A DNA stretch of 64,000 bases from Mycosarcoma maydis (taxonomy: Eukaryota; Basidiomycota; Ustilaginomycetes; Ustilaginales). This document shows, piece after piece, positions 39,710 through 48,784 of this stretch. The stretch spans positions 248,001 to 312,000 of the forward strand of contig NC_026494.1 of the NCBI RefSeq assembly GCF_000328475.2, read 5' to 3'. The notes below the pieces were generated by a model. The model had not been told where the DNA came from. It worked only from the letters and a program-made list of their open reading frames with translations, and searched no databases. A program made the position numbers and the translations under genes. Position 1 is the first letter of the stretch; each line of letters starts with the position of its first letter.

Positions 39710-41185
39710 AGCGGACATGTGCAATCACGAATAGTAGCAGTATTCATGATTAGCAACGTTGGTGACTGCTCCACTCACGACTGCTGCCGCCAGCCTGGCC
39801 AACCTTGGCAATGTGACACTTGAACAATCAACGCCGCGATGAGTCCGTACCTTGAACACCTACCTGTCTCTACAGCATGTCTTGTCAACAATTTGCCAAG
39901 TCGACTCCCACCGGAAGAGCGGTCCGGCGTAGTATGGTGCTTTTATTCACAGTTGGTTCGTGTGTCCCATGCGTCACACGTTCACGGTGCGGCGGCGATC
40001 TCACACAGTTCCGTTTTCGCACGTGCGTGCTGCACGCTGATTGCTAGCGGATGGGCGGTTTTTGGGAGAGAAGCCGAAAGCGTGAAGCTTCCCAACATGG
40101 CAGTAAACAACCGTGAACCTCGTGTCTGAGCGCCGATGTCATCGTGAACTATTTTTTTTTTTAGGATTTCGTACTGGTTTGCTCGCTCGCTCGCTCGCTT
40201 CTGGCGGACCATCACCGCTTTGATGTGAGTTTAGTTGCCAAGCGAGCAAGAACAGACACGCATCGATTAACTTACCAAGTCTTCTCATCGTTTTCGTTCT
40301 GCCTCTCTCCTACTGGAAATTTTCAATTCACGAACACGGAGATACAAGACACCGCAGCCGCCCGCGCGAATCACGAATGGGCCATATTCATGATTCTTTT
40401 TTTGGGTGTTGCCTGTGCGATTCACGATTTAGTCACGAGTGACTGTTCGGTGATGCAGCTCTATCTCACCTCGCTTTTGGCTTCGCCGTCTCGCCTGATT
40501 GGCCTTGTCTGTACTCTCTCGCCCACAGACACACTCGCTCTGGCTTTTCTTTTCCTCATCTTCATCTCCATCTCCACATCAGACTCATTCCGAACACAAT
40601 CGTCACGTACCTCTTGTGAAGGACAAAGACTGTCTGCAACGGTGCATCAGAGTGTCCCACTGCGGTCATAGAAATCGGCCTGAAATCGGCCTGAAATCTT
40701 CACAGCAATTCGGTCAGACGACACACTCCATACGACAAGCTGCGATCGCAAGACCGTCTTCTGCTTGATCTCGAATTTCTCGAGCATCGCGCCCGAAACT
40801 TCAACGGCAAGGCAACCCGAGCAGCTCGATCAAGTCAACAGCCAGATAATCAGACCAAACTTGTTACCGCACAAATCCGTGCAACCCGCTGCTCCATCTA
40901 TCTGGCCTCGCCATAACCGTAATCAAGGCGTCATCTATTCTTTTGGACCATCCCATCCCATCTATCCAGGTGAATCAGCGCCACAGGCTTAGCATTGTTG
41001 TCAAGTTGTCCAGTCAACAAGGGCCGACACTCGCTCAGACAAGCTTTTCTCGTGTTTTGCAAGAGTTTCGCCCCGCCTTTCTAGCATTTTTCAACTGATC
41101 GCAACCCCGATAAGCTTATCCTCACTCCAAAAACCCGTCAGAGTCCGCCTTACTGCTTCAGCAGAGACACAGCAACACTCTCATC
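39710..41185. promoter_or_regulatory. Intergenic: repeats and RPE1 promoter/leader
   Basis: About 1.5 kb without a convincing gene. It has a run of 11 T (about 40152-40162), a short (GCTC)n tract (about 40181-40199), and several TCACGA-core elements (39724, 39745, 40326, 40371, 40388 and 40411-40440). A direct repeat GAAATCGGCCT, GAAATCGGCCT lies near 40671-40693. The last 400 bases are a C/T-rich leader. Confidence 0.45.
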
Positions 41186-42121
41186 ATGCCAGCCACGAAG
41201 ATCGCACCATCCGTGCTCGCCTCCGACCTTGGCAATCTCAACTGCGAATGTCAACGCATGATGGACTCAGGAGCCGACTGGCTTCACATGGACATCATGG
41301 ATGGTCACTTTGTGCCCAACATTGTTATGGGCGCACCCGTCATTGCGTCTGTTTCCAAAGCTGTACCTAACATCTTTATGGACTGTCACATGATGGTCTC
41401 CGACCCAGGTAAATGGGTCAAGGATATTTCTGAAGCAGGTGGAGCCTCGTATACCTTCCACTTGGAAGCGACCGACGACCCTATGGATGTAGTGCGTCAG
41501 ATCAAAGCCACCAAGATGCGTGCGGCTGTCGCTATCAACCCGGGAACGCCTGCGTCGGAGATCAGCGATGAACTCGGAAATGCGGTGGATATGATCCTGG
41601 TCATGACGGTATGGCCTGGCGCAGGTGGGCAGAAGTTTATGAAGGAGTGCATGCCCAAGGTGGCCGAGTTGCGAGCGAGGTTTCCAGACTTGGATGTCGA
41701 AGTTGATGGAGGTGTGGGTCCTAAGACGATCGATAGGTGTGCTGATGCTGGCGCCAACATCATTGTCGCAGGGACGGCGATATTTAACCATTCGTCACCC
41801 AAGGACGTCATCAAGTTCCTCAGGACGAGATGCGATGAAGCGCAGGAAAGAATCAAGAGAGAACGCGAACGAATCGCTCGTGGCGAGCCCGTAGACCACG
41901 AGATCAAACACTACGAAGACGGTCGCAAGAGCGGTTGGCAATCGGGCGCTATCACTCCATTGTCGTATCCAAGGGTGTACATGTCGGCGAGCAAGAGGGA
42001 AAAGTTGAGGAGGGAATCGCAAGGTGCACTCGAGAGGGGCGAGAGGCCGACGTTGAGCTCGTTGCAGGGCATGAGTGGGCTCAGTATCACGCCTGCTGCC
42101 AGTGCGGTCGAGGGTAAATGA
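41186..42121 (+). CDS. RPE1: Ribulose-phosphate 3-epimerase with variant loop and C-terminal extension
   Basis: Intronless, 311 residues, against about 230 in most of the family. The TIM-barrel core is clear: KIAPSVLASDLGNL, WLHMDIMDGHFVPNIVMGAP, FMDCHMMVSDP, VEVDGGVGPKTID and ANIIVAGTAIF. Both catalytic Asp residues and the metal-site His residues are present. The enzyme interconverts ribulose-5-phosphate and xylulose-5-phosphate in the pentose phosphate pathway. Two oddities: the mobile active-site loop normally reading MTVEPGFGGQ is MTVWPGAGGQ here, and about 80 extra residues follow the core (EAQERIKRERERIARGEP to SAVEGK), basic and probably disordered. The first ATG gives the family start. 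Confidence 0.94.
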   Translation: MPATKIAPSVLASDLGNLNCECQRMMDSGADWLHMDIMDGHFVPNIVMGAPVIASVSKAVPNIFMDCHMMVSDPGKWVKDISEAGGASYTFHLEATDDPMDVVRQIKATKMRAAVAINPGTPASEISDELGNAVDMILVMTVWPGAGGQKFMKECMPKVAELRARFPDLDVEVDGGVGPKTIDRCADAGANIIVAGTAIFNHSSPKDVIKFLRTRCDEAQERIKRERERIARGEPVDHEIKHYEDGRKSGWQSGAITPLSYPRVYMSASKREKLRRESQGALERGERPTLSSLQGMSGLSITPAASAVEGK

Positions 42122-42330
42122 CTTGCGAGACGGCCGGCTAAGCTTTGACGTGCCGCAGCAGACGGCTCGGCGCGTCTGTGTCTTGCCCACTTAAGGCTCC
42201 AACTCGTACTTTATATCCCATTGCATTTCATTCAATCACAATGCGAAACAACCACAACGTGCTATACAGTGCGAATCGTATTGGACTGTGAAAGTTCGTC
42301 TCAAGCGCCACAAGCCGGTACAAGTTAGGA

Positions 42331-44532
42331 CTAGGCATCATCCGTATCCAAGTTGGCGAGAAACCATTTAATGCGTTGCTCCTTGGTGTAAGGAACATAC
42401 ATGCCGCCAAGCTTGAGCCGCTCAGCGGGTGGTACGACACGGATGGTCAGCTTTTCTTCGTCGATGCCGCTGCGTGCGGTCGCGTAAGGACCGGAGCTCG
42501 TTGAAGACGACGCGTCTCGATCATGGACACTGCTCTGCTGGTGCGCGATCTCCGAGACCACACGGTCGAACCGATTGAATCGGTTCACATCGCCTCCGAG
42601 TCGCCTCACCAGATTCGATGCTTGCGAATCCGAAGGTGGCTCGCTCAACAGCAGGTCTTGTCGTGTCCAGCCGTAGGTTGTTCGGATCGAGTCGATCAAG
42701 TCGACTCGGAAATTCTTGGATTGTCTGGACTCAAGCGAGCTGGGAATGATCCATGATTGCCGCTGAGCTGTTGCAACTGCGGATGAGGGTTGGGTGGGTC
42801 TCTGTGTTGCAGCTGCTCGACCATTCTGGCCATACAATGATCCCTTGGCTCGCGAGGGGGTGGTGTGAGGCGGTGGTGCCTGAGCCTCGTTGTTCTGCGA
42901 CGATGTGTTGGTCCAAATATCTTGTCGCTCCACCGGCCAGTCCGTCTCTTCAACTGCGCCAGAGGCCAATGAAAGAGACCCAGCATCGCTGCCTTCGCCT
43001 TTACCGGCCTTAACACCATTTGCTGCGTCGACCGTGCTAGGCACAGGGTCCCAACAAAGATGAAGGCTTTGAAACTTGCTGCAGCCAAAAGTGTTCAAAG
43101 CAGCTTGCTTTGGTGTTGCGATTGTCCGATCGTGGTATGCACCTGGATCAGGCTTCGAATAGTGACCAGCACCTCTGTGTGGTGCAGCGTGCCGAGGCCC
43201 ACTATGCGTGAAGGACGGGGCAGACATTTTTGGCACGCCACTAATATCACTCAACCCAGCAAAATCTGACCGAGTCGTTGTGAGCTCTTCAAAGAAGGGC
43301 TTGAGACGACTCGCAGTGATCTCAGCGGGGCGCAAGGCAAATTTGCGAGTGTCGTATCTAATCTTGGTGACGCCCTGCTGAAAGTGGCTCCAAGAAGTCG
43401 GGTTGATGCGGCCGTATTCATTGTCAAAGGGGTGTGGACCGACATCGTTACTGGGCTGAGAAGTCTGCCTGTTCTCCGGTTGCAAGTCCGCCCATGGCGA
43501 TGACAAAGGATAGCTACCACGGATGTAACGGCGCTCTCCTTTTCTGTCCTCCCTTGGCCAAATATACCACTTGGACGCCAAGGCTTCTTCCTGATCAGTC
43601 TGACTGAGACGAGGTGGAAGTCCACCTTCTTGATGGTCGGCGATGCGCCGCACGAGGGACGACTCACCAAAGCTCCCAGCGCGCAATGCCTCTAAATTTT
43701 TTGCCGGCATTGTTACACCCGAAAGCTCATTGTTTCGCTCGATGCCGATGAAATGGACAGCGTCAAGTCTTCTTCGAAAGGTCTCGAGAGATGGTTTCCA
43801 GATTTGCGAGCCGTCTGCCCGCCACAAAGCATCGTCAACATATAGCGGATCGTTGGGATCTTCGCTTAAATGCGGGCCCATTTGGTCAATGAAGTTGATG
43901 AGAAAGCTCTCGTTTTCAGTAACACAAAGCAGTTTAGCGGGGGAGATCGCGTCAAGGCGCAAGTAGCGAGCCTCGAAGAAGCCGAGGGCCAGGTAATTGA
44001 CGTGCTGAAAGTGTCGGAGGAGGTCATCCACCGGGTGAGGTTTATGTTGTTCGCTGTACGTCAACCTGTCCTGCGCACTAAGACGCGGACAGGCGTATGA
44101 TAGGCAAGACTCCATGTCTTCTTGACTATGCACGAGGTCTTCGATTCTCCATTCTGCACCGCTCGTGTCGATGAAGAGATTCTCGACGAAAGCACCTGGC
44201 TGGGGCCCCGGCCAGGATATTGGACGTTTGCCACGATCGGGTCCATGTGGAGACGGCACTGCGACTGAAGTTTCAAGAGCTTCCCAAAGAGCCTCGAGTT
44301 GATAGCCGCTGGTACAGATGATGGTTCTCCAGCGATCAGGCGCCGTCCATCTGCAAATGAGCTTGGAAACGTAGGCGCAAGCATGCGCAGTCTTATAGTC
44401 GGTGGAAGCTGCCAAGCGAAAGATGTGATAGAGAAGCTCTGCCGGCAGCTTTTCGAAACCAACGTGAGATGGATCGTTGGCCTGCGCAGTTGGTTGCTGG
44501 GTCTGCAAATTGACACCGCCGGCTGGAAGCAT
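42331..44532 (-). CDS. F-box protein of unknown target
   Basis: 733 residues from the ATG at 44532, chosen because the upstream 48 in-frame codons look non-conserved; the frame is open to 44676. An F-box sits near the N-terminus (GFEKLPAELLYHIFRLAAST, then KTAHACAYVSKLICRWTAPD). The F-box binds Skp1 in SCF ubiquitin ligases. No leucine-rich or WD repeats are recognisable afterwards. The middle contains repeated aromatic-rich helices (FQHVNYLALGFFEARYLRLD, FRRRLDAVHFIGIERNN), and the last third is a low-complexity Ser/Pro/Gln region followed by a conserved-looking end (LTIRVVPPAERLKLGGMYVP). It converges with RPE1. Substrate and family beyond the F-box are unknown to me. Confidence 0.75.
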   Translation of the reverse strand: MLPAGGVNLQTQQPTAQANDPSHVGFEKLPAELLYHIFRLAASTDYKTAHACAYVSKLICRWTAPDRWRTIICTSGYQLEALWEALETSVAVPSPHGPDRGKRPISWPGPQPGAFVENLFIDTSGAEWRIEDLVHSQEDMESCLSYACPRLSAQDRLTYSEQHKPHPVDDLLRHFQHVNYLALGFFEARYLRLDAISPAKLLCVTENESFLINFIDQMGPHLSEDPNDPLYVDDALWRADGSQIWKPSLETFRRRLDAVHFIGIERNNELSGVTMPAKNLEALRAGSFGESSLVRRIADHQEGGLPPRLSQTDQEEALASKWYIWPREDRKGERRYIRGSYPLSSPWADLQPENRQTSQPSNDVGPHPFDNEYGRINPTSWSHFQQGVTKIRYDTRKFALRPAEITASRLKPFFEELTTTRSDFAGLSDISGVPKMSAPSFTHSGPRHAAPHRGAGHYSKPDPGAYHDRTIATPKQAALNTFGCSKFQSLHLCWDPVPSTVDAANGVKAGKGEGSDAGSLSLASGAVEETDWPVERQDIWTNTSSQNNEAQAPPPHTTPSRAKGSLYGQNGRAAATQRPTQPSSAVATAQRQSWIIPSSLESRQSKNFRVDLIDSIRTTYGWTRQDLLLSEPPSDSQASNLVRRLGGDVNRFNRFDRVVSEIAHQQSSVHDRDASSSTSSGPYATARSGIDEEKLTIRVVPPAERLKLGGMYVPYTKEQRIKWFLANLDTDDA

Positions 44533-45175
44533 ATTAGTACAAGATAGGGCCTGCAATACTTTTTTCAGAGACTGGTAGAGTAGAAAACGGACGCCTAAGT
44601 TTGGTCCGTATGAGTATGAGGAGAGCTTCCTTGGTCTGCTTCGTTGCTCACATTCGTGATTACCTGGACTGGGCACGTGAGCACGAATGGCCGAATGCTA
44701 GTCTCCGAATGCTAGTCCCTTTGTCTAAGTTATATGTCGGCGAGTTCACGAACAATGCACGGAGATTGGCAAGGGTCCATTCACGATTCACGATTCACGA
44801 TTCACGATTCACGATTCACGAATCACGAATCACGAATGTTGTTCCGATTCTCACCGTTCCAAGGCACGATTCGTCACGCGTGTCCACGACTCACGACTAC
44901 TGCTAACTTACATGATGTTTGTAATTGTCAGAACGCTATTAACTCGGTAAAGGCAAAGGTGCCCAAAGTAACCAGCATATGTACGATATAGCAAGATTGC
45001 TCTGTTGGATGACAACTAGAGTTCAATATACGCTCCTACTCAGCAGACGGGAAGGCAGGCATCACACACTCTGTCAGTCGTGAATGTGGCGGCAGCAGGA
45101 TCGAGCTCGTCAAAACCAAATTTGAGGGCTGGGCAGGGTTACCTCAAGCACAGTCACGAGTGTTTCGATAACTGG
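44533..45175. other. Intergenic with tandem ATTCACG array
   Basis: Lies between the F-box gene start and the PYM 3' end. It holds the tandem heptamer array described separately and further single elements near 44650 and 44870-44897. No ORF looks real. Confidence 0.5.
44779..44837. repeat. Tandem ATTCACG heptamer array
   Basis: Perfect 7-bp units (ATTCACG, about six copies) run into two or three copies of the related AATCACG form, for about 58 bases in total. The same heptamer is scattered singly through other intergenic regions of the window. Confidence 0.92.
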
Positions 45176-46011
45176 TCACTTTTGGGCCTCTTTGGTGAGG
45201 TCTATGCGCAGATTGTGGAGTTGAGACGCCAAGTCATCATCTTCTGCCGATGTCTTGCCCTTGGCCGTAGTCTGATCCTCATCCTTTGTCTCTCTGTCGA
45301 CGACATAGCCGTCTCCTAATCTGTCTTGATCCCTTGCAACCGACACAGCAGTCGCCTCGTCCAGACTGGCCTTTGGGGCCTGTGTTTTGCGCAGACGCGA
45401 GTTGCGCCACGACTTGGATTCAGATCCGGATGCTTGCTGCGAATGATCGGTTTCGGGTGCGGCGACAGTTCTTGTCGCAGAAAGTTTGAGTTGCCTGGAT
45501 TCACTTGTCTGCTGGAGCGGAGCAAACTTGCCGCGGGGCTGTTGAGCGCGACTCTTGCCATCAGACGCTATTGATGATCTGGCCACACCTGAATGCCGTG
45601 TCGTTGGCGCAGTATCGGACGTTTTGGAGGTCGTTGCGATGGGTGGGGATGGTTCTTGGGGTGAGCAAGCCGTACTGCCGATGGAAGCTACGGGTGATGC
45701 TGCGCGTCCTGGGATGGCTCGCCTGCGCGCTTCATCAGCTTGCCTCGCCTTAGAGGGCCGATAGCGCACCACGTCCTCGACTGGTGTGAAGCCAGGCCTG
45801 ACTCTTCTCTCTTTTCGTATTCTGCAAGGTACGACGGAACCACAGTGTCCAGAGGTCAGTAAGCTAGACACAAGAAGGACTTATCTTTCTACAATACTCA
45901 CGACCCGTCTGCCCTTCTCGATTCCGGAATCACCCTCTGTTGCGTGTCAGCACGCTCTACTATGCCTGCTGCCGTCGCTTTCGACTCTCGTGATCCTGTC
46001 CCCCCGCTCAT
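45176..46011 (-). CDS. PYM1: PYM, exon junction complex disassembly factor (two exons)
   Basis: Two-exon model: exon 1 46011-45902 (110 nt), an 80-nt intron (donor GTGAGT, acceptor TTGCAG), exon 2 45821-45176; 251 residues. Splicing joins RVIPESRRADGS to IRKERRVRPGFTPVEDV, rebuilding the signature by which PYM (WIBG) N-termini bind Mago-Y14 (in animals, a P-E-S/T-x-R-x-D-G-x-x-R-K-x-x-R-V-K/R-x-G-Y/F pattern). Exon 2 alone starts in the middle of the motif, so the intron is well supported. The rest is low-complexity and ends with a helix (LASQLHNLRIDLTKEAQK) like the PYM C-terminus. PYM removes exon junction complexes from translated mRNA and binds the small ribosomal subunit. It is divergent from the MAPEG gene. 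Confidence 0.85.
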
Positions 46012-46555
46012 ACCTGCGGACAACATACGATTCACGATCGCCTGATGGCGAGTGCAGAGCTCTCAACGCGTGAAGAATGAACGCTATAGAGACAAAAAGT
46101 ACATTCAGAATTCACTGATCTGGAAGGAGTTCAGCCTGAACCCTGCAGCAAATCCAAACATCAGATCGGGAAGGATCGGATTACGTCATCAGTCGTGAGT
46201 GCGGCTGCCATGTCCTCATGTATGCGTGATAGAAGCAGGCAAGTCAAATATTGCCACTTGCTTGAAGCCGCGCGCCTCGTCCGGAACGTGCCTCTCCAAG
46301 CGTCTGACCAATTCATGCCAAACGCTCTTTTTGCTGAAGAATCGTGAATGACTCCATTCGTGATTGTCTCATCCGTGGTCATGGACCGCAGGTGACTCAG
46401 CTGTCCTTCTGTTTCTATGGCCCTAGTTCCTTTTCGAGAAGCAATCGCCGTAGCTCAACCTGTACAACTGTGCGCTTTGATTTTCGTATCGTTCTTCATT
46501 CCCAACCTCTGAACACTTCATCTCCCAGTCTCACCTGGTAGCAACACAGATCACG
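46012..46555. promoter_or_regulatory. Divergent promoter region of PYM and MAPEG
   Basis: About 0.54 kb with TCACGA-core elements at about 46031 and 46340-46370 (AATCGTGAATG, CCATTCGTGATTG). The last 150 bases are a C/T-rich leader for the MAPEG gene. Confidence 0.5.
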
Positions 46556-47128
46556 ATGAGCTCCATCACCGACCGAGCTGCTAGTTTCCTCTCTCGGGTT
46601 AATCCGCTCAAGGACCCTCACTTCGCCCAAGACGCTTCGCGGGCGCTTCAAATAAATTATGGGCCCGTCTCGATCCTCGCTGCCTTTGCTGGATCACACC
46701 TCCTACTGCAGCACCGTCTGCCTATGGTCTTTTACGGTCTCGATAACAACGTATACCCACGTGACGATCTTCGCATCAATGGCGACAAGCACGTCGCCTC
46801 GGGCAAGATCACTCCTGCTCAACTTCGTCGTCTCAAACGATGGGAGGCAGCTCACTACAACGCCATCGAGAACCTGCCCATTTTCATCGGCACCATCTTG
46901 TCGCTGCAGCTGGCTGGCGCTTCCAACCGCCTTATCAACCGTGTCGCTGGTATTTACCTCGCTGCTCGCGCTGCCTTTGCTACGCTCTACATCACCGTCG
47001 AAGATCCCACGCTTGCCTGGGGCCGTACCATTGCTTGGTGGACCGGCAATATCACTTGCATCTACGGTCTCGTTCAGGCCGCCAAGCATCTCAATCACGG
47101 CGTAGCAGCTGGCACTGTCGCTCTTTAG
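46556..47128 (+). CDS. MAPEG family membrane protein (microsomal GST-like)
   Basis: Intronless, 190 residues. Four hydrophobic segments: VSILAAFAGSHLLLQ, IENLPIFIGTILSLQLAG, RVAGIYLAARAAFATLYI and GRTIAWWTGNITCIYGLVQA. The segment KRWEAAHYNAIENLPIFI is the family-defining R-x-x-x-A-x-x-N-x-x-E motif of MAPEG proteins. Members are glutathione-dependent transferases or peroxidases of internal membranes. It lies on the same strand as, and about 0.8 kb before, a soluble glutathione transferase gene, which fits a shared role in glutathione conjugation or peroxide removal, though no common promoter is implied. Confidence 0.85.
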   Translation: MSSITDRAASFLSRVNPLKDPHFAQDASRALQINYGPVSILAAFAGSHLLLQHRLPMVFYGLDNNVYPRDDLRINGDKHVASGKITPAQLRRLKRWEAAHYNAIENLPIFIGTILSLQLAGASNRLINRVAGIYLAARAAFATLYITVEDPTLAWGRTIAWWTGNITCIYGLVQAAKHLNHGVAAGTVAL

Positions 47129-47913
47129 TGAACCGAAATCTTATCGTAGACAATCAGATGCAACCTCGACGTAAATGATTCTTGTTCACCCTTGAGAGGT
47201 CCACTCTCCTGAACGTGCAAGTCGAAACGAAGACGCTACTCCTAAAGTGAGGATGCAAAGGTGTTACTCTGTTCAGAAATGTGAAGCCACGTCGAGACTG
47301 AAAAGACCGTCTAACATCAACAAACTGAATCACAATCGTGAATGACGAATGACGTGACTGTCGTCGCCCAGTTAAAACTATTCGGCAACGAACAGGTTCG
47401 GCGAATAAATTATTTCAAGCGAGGGAAAAATGGTTTGCCGTTCGAGTTCGGTAGCCTGACAACCTCCGACTTGACGCTTCTGGCGTTTAGTTAGTTGCGT
47501 GAAAAACACAAGGATGCTCCGGGGAAGATGTTCATGGATTGAGACAGATGTTGGCAAGATCTGGCAAGTTTAAAGAGGACATTTCGAAAGTGACGTGCGA
47601 GACAGAGACCATGGCGCGGTGGTCTAGCCTGCAGAGTACGCATTGACAGCATAATAGATTGCCTAACCCCGCGCACTGTGTAAGCGGATGACGAGAGAGA
47701 TCAACTTTCTTGGTGCTGTGCACCCTCGTGTGGCGAGCATGGTCCGTGCCTCTCGCTCCTTGTGGAGCTTAACTTCCCCACAGTCAATCAGTGGAGCAAT
47801 ATTGATACATAGAATCCGTATGAGATCACCACCTCTCTTCTCTCTATCCTGCCCACTTACAACTTTTGCCCCCCAAAGTCCTCCATTGTTCGCCATAACA
47901 ACCCTAGATCACA
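47129..47913. other. Intergenic region before the GST gene
   Basis: About 0.8 kb without a gene. One AATCGTGAATG element lies near 47335. The final 120 bases are a C/T-rich leader. A GCGCGG...CCGCGC pair at 47614-47674 was checked as a tRNA and rejected. Confidence 0.4.
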
Positions 47914-48784
47914 ATGCCCGGCCAATACACTCTTTATTCGCACCGCGGTCCAGGACCAAATCCGCTCAAGGCGGCGGTACTTATGGAGCATCTTGGCATT
48001 TCATACGACGTTATTCCGCTCGATTTCGGTGATGATTCCGAGAAGGGGGTCAAAGGCGCCAAATTCTTGAAGATCAATCCCAACGGTCGAGTCCCTTGTC
48101 TTGTATCGAATGACAGTGAGAAATTCAGTGTTTGGGAAAGTGGTGCTATTCTCTACTACCTATGCGACAAACATGATGCAGAGGGCAGGTTTCTGGGGAA
48201 GAATCCAGAAGAACGTGCCATCGTCATGCAATTCTTGACGTTCCAACTTTCTGGCCTGGGTCCGACGCAAGTGAGTAGGACAGGCCTGTATCGACTCAGC
48301 ACCTCTATTAGGCGATCAGCTAGGGGCACAGGCGCACTTGTGGAGTCGTTCACAGCCAAGGTTTCAGCGACTGTTCATCCTCAGAGCTCTTGTCCTGTCT
48401 TCATATTGAATGTATGGCTGATTCCGTTGTCACACGGTTCTTTTGCCTTTTCTCGTCCAGGGCAACGTCAACTTTTTGTATCACTACTGGCAAGGTGCGT
48501 ACGGAGAGAAGCCTCAAAAGTCTGCCTTCACCCGATTCGAGGGCGAAACCGCGCGTCTTTATCAAGTGCTTGAGGATCAGCTGAGCAAGCAGCAGCAACG
48601 CGGATCTAGCTTTATTGCTCTTGACCGTCCCACCATTGCCGACTTCGCGTTCTGGCCCTGGGTTCGCATTGCCGGTTTCGGCAACATTGATCTCTCGCCT
48701 TATCCTGCTGTGCGGAAATGGTGCGCCGCCCTGGAGAACGATGCCAAATCGCAGGCTGCTATTCATAAGCTTCCACTCAAGTAA
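47914..48784 (+). CDS. Glutathione S-transferase, Ure2-like (two exons)
   Basis: Exon 1 47914-48270 and exon 2 48461-48784, joined in phase 0 across a 190-nt intron (GTGAGT donor, GTCCAG acceptor); 226 residues. The thioredoxin-like N-domain runs from YTLYSHRGPGPNPLKAAVLM through FLKINPNGRVPCLVSND to the glutathione-contact motif WESGAILYYL. The helical C-domain begins before the intron (VMQFLTFQLSGLGPTQ) and resumes with NFLYHYWQGAYGEK, ending with IADFAFWPWVRIAGF. The GLGP and FxxYH-type sequence places it in the fungal Ure2p/GTT group, glutathione transferases or disulfide reductases. Exon 1 alone would read into 100 unrelated residues, which supports the splice. Confidence 0.9.

Noticed and set aside
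47614..47674. GCGCGG...CCGCGC pairing with a tRNA-like GGTGGTCTAGC segment
   Set aside because: No GGTTC-type T-loop box and no consistent D or anticodon stem; spacing does not fold into a tRNA.
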